Shown piece by piece: positions 5,645 through 11,592 of a stretch of 15,451 nucleotides of DNA. Below the pieces are notes generated by a model, which searched no databases, had not been told where the DNA came from, and worked only from the letters and a program-made list of their open reading frames with translations. Source of the stretch: Pseudocoprococcus catus (GTDB lineage: Bacteria > Bacillota > Clostridia > Lachnospirales > Lachnospiraceae). The stretch spans positions 2,180,804 through 2,196,254 of the forward strand of contig NZ_LR698973.1 of the NCBI RefSeq assembly GCF_902381825.1, read 5' to 3'. The number at the start of each line of letters is the position of its first letter. Position 1 is the first letter of the stretch. The position numbers and the translations under genes were made by a program.

Positions 5645-6814
5645 CTATTCTTCTGTTAAAATGTCATACCATTTGTCTGCTGCTTCCTGTACCGCGGATG
5701 TATTTGTCGCATAAACCTTTGACATCGTCCTTGATGGTTTTTCATATGCCCAGCAAAAATATTTTGCACAGGTTGGTGTACTACATGTAAGCTGTTTATA
5801 ACCTTCTATATAACTTCCTTCAGCGGGAGTGACATAGCCATTCAGGTATGTTTTAAAGTCTTCTTCTTTTGTTTTTAAGCTCGTTGAAAGAAAATAATTA
5901 AGCTGGACATCAATGTCTCCGCTGTCCTTTCTTTCTTTCAGTTCAGATTTTTTATCACCCAGCCATCCAAGCAATCCATACGCCCCGTCATTACCGTGTT
6001 CTGATTCCGGGTCAAGTCCGCTGTCAATATCCATATTTGCGATCACACCGCATGCGGCTTCCGGCGAAAAGCCATTGGATATCAATTCTTTGTAAATGTA
6101 TCCGGCTCGGCCTTCTTCTGTGTCCATATCATAAGTCTTTTCTTCCACAGGATAATCCGGATGCCCGTACCCTGCTATACCATAGTAACCAAGTCTGTAT
6201 GACTTTCTTACGCACATGCCATTACTGTTTTGCCACGTATTGGTATTTCCTTCAATTGTATGGACATATCCGTCTTCGACATATTCGACAAAACCTACAT
6301 GGTCTGCTCCGCCGCACCCATCCCAACAGAAAAGGATCGGGTCCCCCGGTTCCGGTATGTATCCGCTGCTCCTGGAATGCCATTCCCCTTTTGACTGGAA
6401 CCACGACTTCAAGGCTGTACATGACGCGAGCCTTGGTAATATACCTTCGTCGATGTAGCCAAGCTGGTTCGCGCACCATGCGACAAACATCGCACACCAG
6501 TCATTATGGTTCGCGCCGTACCATGCGCCAAACTTTGTATCTTTATAATATCCCGCAGAGTAACCCACTTGTTCAGCGGCTATGTCAAGGATCGGACATT
6601 TACGATCCGCTTCTTCTGCTTTTCTTGCTGCATCTGCTGCAGCTTCGGCATCCCACGTAGATGTTGTATATACGGACCACGAATCTTCGTCTTCCTGTCC
6701 CGCTTCCCAAGCTTTCCATTCCGTCTCTGTTTCGTCCGCAAAGGCCGGGACAGCCACACTTTGCATCAAAAAACCAGAGACAAGCAATCCTGCCATTATT
6801 TTTTTTAACCTCAT
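5645..6814 (-). CDS. Secreted CHAP plus lysozyme-like protein with an altered lysozyme site
   Basis: 389 residues, paralogous along its length to the neighbour at 4388. Signal peptide about 1-26 (cleavage near AFA-DE), acidic linker, an Ala-rich helical stretch (56-69), then CHAP (about 73-222) with Cys107 in NDWCAMFVAWCA, His172 in GADHVGFVE and Glu188/Asn190 in TIEGNT: intact. In the lysozyme domain (about 233-389) the motif is VIANMDIDSGLD, so the position of the catalytic Glu carries Asp264, whereas the paralogue keeps Glu. The second domain may be weak, inactive, or only bind glycan. ATG at 6814 has AAGGAG 8 nt upstream, and a CCATATTATAAG element lies 46 bp upstream. The pair probably arose by tandem duplication. 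Confidence 0.83.
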   Translation of the reverse strand: MRLKKIMAGLLVSGFLMQSVAVPAFADETETEWKAWEAGQEDEDSWSVYTTSTWDAEAAADAARKAEEADRKCPILDIAAEQVGYSAGYYKDTKFGAWYGANHNDWCAMFVAWCANQLGYIDEGILPRLASCTALKSWFQSKGEWHSRSSGYIPEPGDPILFCWDGCGGADHVGFVEYVEDGYVHTIEGNTNTWQNSNGMCVRKSYRLGYYGIAGYGHPDYPVEEKTYDMDTEEGRAGYIYKELISNGFSPEAACGVIANMDIDSGLDPESEHGNDGAYGLLGWLGDKKSELKERKDSGDIDVQLNYFLSTSLKTKEEDFKTYLNGYVTPAEGSYIEGYKQLTCSTPTCAKYFCWAYEKPSRTMSKVYATNTSAVQEAADKWYDILTEE

Positions 6815-6976
6815 TATAAATCTCCTTACGCTTTTGCAAATTGTTGTTCAGCAAGTACCACTTATAATATGGATGTTTTTTTGATCGCGTGTTTTTTTGC
6901 AATGAGTCAATGTAAAAAAAAGTTGCACAATTATACATCTGTTTTTTTGTAAATGTTTTTTTCTGCTGTTTTTCTT
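6815..6976. other. Divergent intergenic region with T-tracts
   Basis: Holds the minus-strand control region of the CHAP-lysozyme gene (element at 6861-6872) and several runs of 7-8 T (near 6875, 6891, 6944, 6955), plus one A-run. I see no gene. The T-run segment before 6976 resembles the T-rich stretch before the second sigma leader copy at about 7500-7583, so it is the ragged edge of the tandem duplication. Confidence 0.5.
6861..6872 (-). promoter_or_regulatory. CCATATT-type element upstream of a CHAP-lysozyme gene
   Basis: Minus-strand CCATATTATAAG, 46 bp before the ATG at 6814. It is the best match to the shared consensus CCATATTWTAAR. No clear -35 box is visible upstream. Confidence 0.45.
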
Positions 6977-7134
6977 AAAACTACCATTTTATAATTATGC
7001 ACGATAATGTCTTTATTTTTTCGATCGGAATTTCGTCAATTTCTGAAAAATTAGACAGAAATTCAAATGCGATAAGATAATGCTGGAACACTATGCGTAA
7101 TTTTGAGCTTTTATTCTGAAACACTAAAAGTCTA

Positions 7135-7162
7135 TTGGAAACAGATGTATAATACTTATAAT
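7135..7162 (+). promoter_or_regulatory. Sigma-A-type promoter, copy 1
   Basis: TTGGAA (7135-7140), 16 bp, TATAAT (7157-7162). Identical in the second copy. It leaves a leader of about 145 nt before the ATG at 7313. Confidence 0.6.
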
Positions 7163-7224
7163 ACAGATTTTTCCTTTTACGCATTATTTTTACAATGCAA
7201 GGTCGTGAAAAGAAAGACATCAAA

Positions 7225-7254
7225 GCTGGAAGCTGTTAGATGCTTTTTATCGGC
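7225..7254 (+). other. Leader RNA hairpin, copy 1
   Basis: GCTGG/TCGGC plus AAGC/GCTT with a TTTA bulge. Compared with copy 2 the left arm has two base changes, and both keep pairing as G-U wobbles while the right arm is unchanged. Confidence 0.45.
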
Positions 7255-7312
7255 TGTGCATTGTATCTGGTTACTGTTTATATAGCTGCAATGTAAAGGA
7301 GAAAATGTCATT

Positions 7313-7564
7313 ATGGAAAAGAGTACCACTGGCAAATCAGCAATAAGCAAGGATATGACAAAGAAGAAATCAACAATAAGCAAGGATAAGACAAAGAAGC
7401 AGACGTTTTTTGATGTTGTTTACTGTATCATCAACGCGATCAACAGAGCACTCAACAACAGAACACTCAGCAAAGACGAATGTCCGTTTTTCTTCTATCG
7501 CATGAGTTTTTTTTTGTTAATGTTTTTTTTACTGTTTCTCTCAATACTTTTTCCTTCTTGTTAA
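7313..7564 (+). pseudogene. Collapsed sigma-factor remnant
   Basis: The frame starts exactly like the intact sigma gene at 7920 (17 residues the same), repeats a short ISKDMTKK-like unit, then jumps to CIINAINRALNNRTLSKDECPFFFYRM, which matches the start of sigma region 4 in the intact protein (RIINAINRTLSKDECQFFFYRM). About 550 bp of coding sequence in between is missing and the rest of region 4 is replaced by a T-rich stretch. The 83-codon frame is still open and retains promoter and ribosome-binding site, so a short peptide could be made, but it lacks the core-binding region 2 and the DNA-reading helix. It is most simply a decayed tandem duplicate. Confidence 0.8.
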
Positions 7565-7741
7565 TGTTTTTACTGTTTCTCTCAAAACTACCATTTTATA
7601 ATTATGCACGATAATGTCCTTATTTTTTTGATCCTGATTTCTTCAATTTCTGAAAAATCAGACAGAATTTCAAATGCGATAAGATGATGCTGGAACACTA
7701 TGCGTAATTTTAAACTTTTATTCTGAAACACTAAAAGTCTA

Positions 7742-7769
7742 TTGGAAACAGATGTATAATACTTATAAT
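7742..7769 (+). promoter_or_regulatory. Sigma-A-type promoter of the sigma-factor gene
   Basis: TTGGAA (7742-7747), 16 bp, perfect TATAAT (7764-7769). The predicted start near 7776 gives a leader of about 145 nt containing the hairpin at 7832-7861. Confidence 0.65.
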
Positions 7770-7831
7770 ACAGATTTTTCCTTTTACGCATTATTTTTAC
7801 AATGTAAGGTCGTAAAAAGAAGGACATCAAA

Positions 7832-7861
7832 GCCGAAAGCTGTTAGATGCTTTTTATCGGC
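7832..7861 (+). other. Leader RNA hairpin, copy 2
   Basis: GCCGA/TCGGC and AAGC/GCTT with a TTTA bulge and an 8-nt loop. Downstream, GCATTG and CAATG (the latter just before AAGGAG) could pair and partly close the ribosome-binding region. The wobble-preserving differences from copy 1 suggest the structure matters. Confidence 0.45.
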
Positions 7862-7919
7862 TGTGCATTGTATCTGGTTACTGTTTATACAGCTGCAATG
7901 TAAAGGAGAAAATGTCATT

Positions 7920-8870
7920 ATGGAAAAGAGTACCACTGGCAAATCAGCAATAAGCAAGGATATGACAAAGGAGCAGACGATTTTTTATGTTGGACAGAAG
8001 GTTTTGAAAAAATTTGAAAAGATCAAACTTGAACGTCCACTGACTCCGGCCGAAAAAAGAAAAGAAGACGAAGTAAAACAGTTATTATTTGAGAACATCG
8101 TAAGATTCGGTATGGGTGAGGCAAACAGACGTATTGCAAAATACAGAATAGATAAGGATGCCCGTGCAGACATTCAGCAGGCGCTTGCCCTTATGTTTTT
8201 TGACAAACTGCCGCAATACGATCCACGTGTTTCTACACCATCAACTTTCTTTGTTCGTTATTTCAATCAGGTGATATCTGAATATTTACTGGCTAACTCA
8301 CAGCATCTTTCACAATACGATGCCCATAACGTCTCGAAAGTAAGAGGTGCTATCCAATACTATGAATCAAGAAATATTCAGTGGGATGTACACATGATCG
8401 TCAATCGTACAGGTTTATCACAAAAGGTTGTCGTACAGACAATCCATATTGCTGCAAATTCACAGAGAGCTAATATTGATGATCAGATCGATCTGCCGTC
8501 AAAAATGCCGACACCCGAAGAAAACGCCGTTCACCGTGACAAGCTTTACCGTATCATCAATGCGATTAATCGAACACTCAGCAAAGACGAATGTCAGTTT
8601 TTCTTCTACCGCATGAATCTTGACGGAACCAAAGATCGTACATATCAGGATGTCGCAAACCATTATGGAATGAGTGTTAAAGATGTGAAAAAACAGTGGT
8701 CATCCATCACTGCAAGACTTGGAAATGTTTCCGAGATCAAAATGTACAGAGATCCGAACGCGAAAAAGAAAGACAAGTTAAAAGTAAAACTTTCTGAAGG
8801 TCTGGCGGCAGAAGAATTAGAAAAAGACCTGATCGACACCATCCGTGAAGCAGCAGATATGCTTTTATAA
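7920..8870 (+). CDS. Sigma-70-family RNA polymerase sigma factor
   Basis: 316 residues. Region 2, which binds core polymerase and the -10 element, is at about 55-125 (ENIVRFGMGEANRRIAKY, then DIQQALALMFFDKLPQYDP and STFFVRYFNQVISEYL). Region 3 is about 130-195 and region 4 about 205-270, with helix-turn-helix TYQDVANHYGMSVKDVKKQW for the -35 element. A charged C-terminal extension (275-316) is unusual. It does not match a housekeeping sigma and is probably a specialised factor for this locus. The frame is open further upstream, but ATG at 7920 is preferred because AAGGAG lies 11 nt before it and a promoter at 7742-7769 precedes it. A second ATG at 7912 is out of frame and short. Its stop lies 5 nt before the large RNA. 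Confidence 0.85.
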   Translation: MEKSTTGKSAISKDMTKEQTIFYVGQKVLKKFEKIKLERPLTPAEKRKEDEVKQLLFENIVRFGMGEANRRIAKYRIDKDARADIQQALALMFFDKLPQYDPRVSTPSTFFVRYFNQVISEYLLANSQHLSQYDAHNVSKVRGAIQYYESRNIQWDVHMIVNRTGLSQKVVVQTIHIAANSQRANIDDQIDLPSKMPTPEENAVHRDKLYRIINAINRTLSKDECQFFFYRMNLDGTKDRTYQDVANHYGMSVKDVKKQWSSITARLGNVSEIKMYRDPNAKKKDKLKVKLSEGLAAEELEKDLIDTIREAADMLL

Positions 8871-9449
8871 AAATTGTCAACAACTCGGCCATTGAATGAC
8901 CGAGCATGTCTGGCAGGATTCAGGAGTACGTGCAAGTGCCGTTTGTAACGGCTTCTGATGGCCAGGTATGCAGAGTCTGGTGTGCTGTCGAAAGACAAAG
9001 TTGACTAGTTTCAGGATCTTCGGTGTAGCGGCATCCAGCCGGATATATCGAAGGTACTATGTCTTAAGTGATGCGTTTGGGCCCCGGCCCGGACGCATCC
9101 GTGAGCCAATACCATACCCGACAATTTGTCCCATCGGTATGGGTTCAGGCAACGTATCACGCAAGGGTATGCGTAACGACCTGTTATCAAAGCTCCGGGA
9201 CATTAACGAGGACAAATCACATCGCAAGATGTGCGGGGCTGTCGTGTCCCCGCGGAAAGGGAATCTGACTGTCATAACAATGGCATAAAAGCCATTCTTC
9301 TTCCACAAAAGAAATCGGTCAGCGTCAAAGTGGATATCTCGTAAAACAACATATAGCACAATAGCCAGAAGGGAGAGAAGCAGGCAGGAGCGCAGATGCG
9401 TTCCTCCCCGCCCGATTAAGAAGATTGAACGGGGTCTCCTGCGCAATTA
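8871..9449 (+). ncRNA. Large structured non-coding RNA of about 575 nt, possibly ROOL-like
   Basis: No credible protein frame, clearly higher G+C than its surroundings, and dense local complementarity. Helices seen: 8876-8881 with 9000-9005 (GTCAAC/GTTGAC, closing a 130-nt domain); 8884-8904; 8938-8952 (GCCGTT/AACGGC); 8986-8997 with a GAAA loop; 9018-9022 with 9049-9053 enclosing 9029-9041; 9070-9099 (GATGCGT/ACGCATC around GGGC/GCCC); 9112-9118 with 9136-9142; 9146-9183 (three stacked helices); 9218-9233 (CACATC, GCAA loop, GATGTG); 9233-9238 with 9248-9253 (GCGGGG/CCCCGC); 9279-9296; 9386-9405 (AGGAGCGC/GCGTTCCT); 9406-9410 with 9430-9434. I found no group I or II intron core, RNase P or tmRNA signature. 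Length and context fit ROOL, an ornate RNA class of about 580 nt in Firmicutes mobile DNA, but I cannot confirm the class by sequence. It may be co-transcribed with the sigma gene. Confidence 0.8.
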
Positions 9450-9635
9450 ATGAAAGACTTAGAATTTATAACGCTTATTATTTTTGTATCAGCTATGCTT
9501 ATTTACCATAGAATAACAGGCTACTCTTCCGGATTGTCTGCATTTGACATAATGATGTTTTTATTCGGAATTCCAATTATAATAATAACAACAGATACAA
9601 TCTTGGGTATATATAAATACCGACGAAAAAAATAA
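9450..9635 (+). CDS. Predicted small membrane protein next to the large RNA
   Basis: 61 residues with two hydrophobic segments (about 5-21 and 32-53), a short polar loop (HRITGYSSGLS) and a basic end KYRRKK, which would place both ends inside the cell. Not recognised. ATG at 9450 begins five bases after the last RNA helix. There is no good Shine-Dalgarno site, only GGGG 15-20 nt upstream buried in a helix, so translation may depend on the RNA fold or the start may differ. The amino-acid composition is typical of real membrane peptides. It is followed by a hairpin that can terminate in both directions. A structured RNA directly followed by a small membrane protein recalls OLE RNA with its membrane partner, but I see no sequence relation. 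Confidence 0.5.
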   Translation: MKDLEFITLIIFVSAMLIYHRITGYSSGLSAFDIMMFLFGIPIIIITTDTILGIYKYRRKK

Positions 9636-9669
9636 CAAAAAAAACATGATAAAAATTTCAAAAATTTGC

Positions 9670-9682
9670 GGAATTAAATTCC
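9670..9682. repeat. GGAATTNAATTCC palindrome, copy 5
   Basis: GGAATTAAATTCC placed just outside the A-run of the terminator hairpin at 9684-9769, the same order as copies 2 and 3 (palindrome, A-run, stem with CCTGCT). Confidence 0.85.
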
Positions 9683-9683
9683 A

Positions 9684-9769
9684 CGAAAAAAATAGCCTGC
9701 TAAATGGATTAACCCTCAAAAGTTATGTCAAAGCATCTAACAATTGAAGGCAATCTAAAGCAGGCTATT
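9684..9769. terminator. Long imperfect hairpin serving as a bidirectional terminator
   Basis: Arms AATAGCCTGC (9691-9700) and GCAGGCTATT (9760-9769) pair perfectly. Inside, GATT/AATC, CCCTCAA/TTGAAGG (one mismatch) and GTTA/TAAC continue the stem, giving a 79-nt hairpin. T-runs follow on both strands, so it suits the convergent genes at 9450 and 9765. The stop codon of the minus-strand gene lies within the right arm. Confidence 0.65.
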
Positions 9770-10148
9770 TTTGTGCATTGAGACGATCTAGCTCTTTCAC
9801 CATCTCTTCTGAAAGTCTCCTGGCATTTTGTGCAACCATCTGGAATAAGTGGAAGCGGGTGATGGCTTCTTCTTTTTCGCTTTTATTAAAATTCCTTATA
9901 AAGAAATAAAACAGATCATTCAAATCTTTATCCTTGTATTTTATAGCTAAATGGGCATACTCTGTATACCTGCCGTCCCGCATATGCAGCGCTCCTTTAT
10001 TATTAATATATGTACATCTTACCACAACAGCCATGTGGAATGATTTTTCAAAAATTTTTAGTGTACCCGGAAGAAAGTGCAAATATCTTCGATCGCCTGG
10101 CATTACGGCAGTTCCGGTAACTCTTCTGCTGCTATTTGAAAAAGTCAA
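9765..10148 (-). CDS. Hypothetical 127-residue protein
   Basis: Not recognised. The N-terminal half looks beta-rich (RRVTGTAVMPGDRRYLHFLPGTLKIF, MAVVVRCTYI), the C-terminal half helical and charged (LNDLFYFFIRNF, then EEAITRFHLFQMVAQNARRLSEEMVKELDRLNAQ). No signal peptide or membrane segment. The open frame reaches 10184, but that first TTG lies in the T-tract of a terminator, so I prefer TTG at 10148, which has AAGAGGT 7 nt upstream; ATG at 10103 is a weaker alternative. It converges with the small membrane protein gene, and its stop codon is inside the shared hairpin terminator. No clear promoter is visible between it and the upstream terminator. Confidence 0.6.
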   Translation of the reverse strand: MTFSNSSRRVTGTAVMPGDRRYLHFLPGTLKIFEKSFHMAVVVRCTYINNKGALHMRDGRYTEYAHLAIKYKDKDLNDLFYFFIRNFNKSEKEEAITRFHLFQMVAQNARRLSEEMVKELDRLNAQK

Positions 10149-10182
10149 TAATCTTACCTCTTTTTCTCTATCTATTTTTTTC

Positions 10183-10214
10183 AAAAAAGCCCCTGGAGTT
10201 TCTTCTCCAAGAGC
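10183..10214 (-). terminator. Intrinsic terminator after the peptidase / membrane protein pair
   Basis: Minus-strand 10-bp stem GCTCTTGGAG/CTCCAGGGGC (two G-U pairs, 6-nt loop) followed by six T residues, about 105 bp after the stop at 10321. It lies immediately before the next minus-strand frame, so it may instead act as an attenuator for that gene. Confidence 0.7.
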
Positions 10215-10320
10215 CTACCGTCATTACAGAGAACAGGCGCAGGAAGCTGCCGCATTGATATGTGCAGAGGAATACGCTTTTAAAACTGATCTTGTTCGAA
10301 AAAAAGTTTGAAACAAAAAT

Positions 10321-10773
10321 TCAATAAACAAAACAACAAACTCCAACAAAAAAGCCTATAGCTGAAAGTACCATGAACATTGGTAATCCGTAAATTAATA
10401 AAGTCAATATAGCAGCTGGAAACAGACTGATGAAGTACGGAGAAACAAACAATGCTATCCATTTTTTCTCTGGAAATTCAATCGGACTCCAGTGCGTGAT
10501 ACTATAAAAGCAAAATGTAGCAGATTGTGTTAAAGCAACAAAATATAATATTGCTATAACATCCGAACATGTTACTAATTTTTGTTGAATACATGAAATC
10601 ATTAGAAATAACAATATACCATACACCAAAAACCTCCTGATACCAAATACCTTTGTCGATATTATAGGAAGCCCTAATTTGTCTGAAAATAAGCAATAAA
10701 GTATTTCAATCAAAATTTTTGAGAAAAAATATGCTACAAATAGCATCGCAAAAAAGCAAATGGCATGTATCAT
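10321..10773 (-). CDS. Predicted membrane protein paired with the M48-like peptidase
   Basis: 150 residues with four to five hydrophobic segments (about 4-30, 46-62, 69-92, 106-122, 128-149) and few charged loops, so an integral membrane protein. Not recognised. ATG at 10773 lies 21 bp after the stop of the peptidase gene; the site upstream (GAAAG) is weak, so coupling to the upstream gene or an internal start is possible. The pairing suggests that this protein anchors the otherwise soluble peptidase or is its substrate, which is inference. A terminator follows at 10183-10214. Confidence 0.65.
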   Translation of the reverse strand: MIHAICFFAMLFVAYFFSKILIEILYCLFSDKLGLPIISTKVFGIRRFLVYGILLFLMISCIQQKLVTCSDVIAILYFVALTQSATFCFYSITHWSPIEFPEKKWIALFVSPYFISLFPAAILTLLIYGLPMFMVLSAIGFFVGVCCFVY

Positions 10774-10794
10774 TACTACACCAACTTTCGTTTA

Positions 10795-11457
10795 TCAATC
10801 AAAATATGTCTCGTAATGTAATATGATATTTTGCACTTCTACATAAGATACTGGATAAGAAACATCCATTGCTATTTTAGTTATTAATTGTTCATCAAAA
10901 TTAAATTTCTCAATATACGAAATTCGACGCATCCATGACGGATGATCATATGTATCCTCTATACTTTTTAATCTCTTTTTTCTTTCATCTAGCTTAAAAA
11001 GCATTGTTTTTCTACTCATGCATCGATCACCTTTAAAAGCATGCTCACAAGAATAAAAATCCGCATGGGCTTCCCATACCCAATATAGAAACTGAAGTTG
11101 ATTAGAATGATAATTACGCAAACAAATGCCAAAAAAATTACAGATTGTGATTAATATTTTGTGAAGCAATCCATTTGGCATATAATCTTTTTGATGTCCA
11201 AGTTCATGATAAATAGTTCCTGAAAACGCGTTCCACACAAGATTATTGTTCGGATTATTTTGTAACATATCAATCCATTCTTGAGTTATACAAATTACTT
11301 TTTTCATTGGAAAATTGATAATTCCTGCATTTAATGTTCTTCCCTTTATTACTATTTTTATGTATTTACTTGGATTTACGCCACTACGAATCAACATAAA
11401 GTCAATTTCTCTTAGGATATTACTTGGAATAAAACAAGAATTTTTAAATTTTGACAT
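10795..11457 (-). CDS. M48-like zinc metallopeptidase
   Basis: 220 residues. The zinc-binding HExxH is YHELGH (His84, Glu85, His88), and the third ligand is probably Glu129 in WEAHADFYS, the E..AD pattern of M48 peptidases. HPSWMRRISYIEKF (172-185) matches the HP..xRI region seen near the end of that family. There is no signal peptide; a hydrophobic stretch (98-113) may be a buried or membrane-touching helix. The frame is open up to 11592, but ATG at 11457 (MSKFKN) is preferred: the upstream part would translate a palindrome and hairpin and begins right at a CATATTTTA element, whereas AGAAAGG lies about 11 nt before 11457. This leaves a leader of roughly 130 nt. It is shorter than membrane-bound M48 enzymes such as HtpX; its substrate is unknown. 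Confidence 0.75.
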   Translation of the reverse strand: MSKFKNSCFIPSNILREIDFMLIRSGVNPSKYIKIVIKGRTLNAGIINFPMKKVICITQEWIDMLQNNPNNNLVWNAFSGTIYHELGHQKDYMPNGLLHKILITICNFFGICLRNYHSNQLQFLYWVWEAHADFYSCEHAFKGDRCMSRKTMLFKLDERKKRLKSIEDTYDHPSWMRRISYIEKFNFDEQLITKIAMDVSYPVSYVEVQNIILHYETYFD

Positions 11458-11475
11458 AAATATAAAACCTTTCTT

Positions 11476-11488
11476 GGAATTAAATTCC
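11476..11488. repeat. GGAATTNAATTCC palindrome, copy 6
   Basis: GGAATTAAATTCC in the presumed leader of the M48-like peptidase gene, touching the hairpin at 11487-11518. It is the only copy on the 5' side of a gene. Confidence 0.85.
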
Positions 11489-11518
11489 GCCATCGCTGAC
11501 AGAATACAGCAATGGCGG
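11487..11518. other. Strong hairpin in the peptidase leader
   Basis: CCGCCATCGCTG/CAGCAATGGCGG, a 12-bp stem with one mismatch and an 8-nt loop. No T-tract follows on either strand, so it is not a standard terminator. It ends in the palindrome and lies about 30 nt before the start codon, so it could influence translation. Confidence 0.6.
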
Positions 11519-11592
11519 TATATACAACTCCATCTTATCACATAAGCTTTCATCAAACAAGTATTTCGCTCTCGATCGTTTTCGAAAATCAA

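Larger units (their letters stand above)
6977..7363 (+). repeat. Tandem duplication of the sigma-factor promoter and leader, copy 1
   Basis: This segment is repeated 607 bp downstream (7584-7970). By eye there are about 17 differences in the roughly 330 bp before the start codons, so close to 95% identity, and the first 17 codons are almost the same. It leads into the decayed sigma frame at 7313. Confidence 0.85.
7584..7970 (+). repeat. Tandem duplication of the sigma-factor promoter and leader, copy 2
   Basis: Second copy of 6977-7363, exactly 607 bp further on, leading into the intact sigma gene. A partial extra T-rich unit (GTTAATGTTTTT and CTGTTTCTCTCAA, twice within 7510-7587) sits at the junction. 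Confidence 0.85.

Noticed and set aside
6981..7223. 80-residue minus-strand frame, repeated at 7588-7830
   Set aside because: Both copies exist only because the leader is duplicated. The differences change amino acids as often as not, the start is TTG without a ribosome-binding site, and it runs opposite the sigma promoter.
7912..7953. Out-of-frame ATG overlapping the sigma start
   Set aside because: Only 13 codons and 3 nt from AAGGAG, too close for normal initiation; conserved in both copies simply because the leader is.
8968..9288. 106-codon plus-strand frame within the large RNA
   Set aside because: No ribosome-binding site, odd composition, and base pairing spans it throughout.
9057..9446. 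129-codon minus-strand frame across the large RNA region
   Set aside because: Arg- and Pro-rich without recognisable domain or ribosome-binding site; stretches of open frame are expected in GC-rich DNA, and RNA helices explain the sequence better.
8871..9449. Group I or group II intron, RNase P RNA or tmRNA as the explanation of the structured region
   Set aside because: No group II domain V-like hairpin, no group I core segments, and no RNase P or tmRNA hallmark sequence that I could find on this strand.
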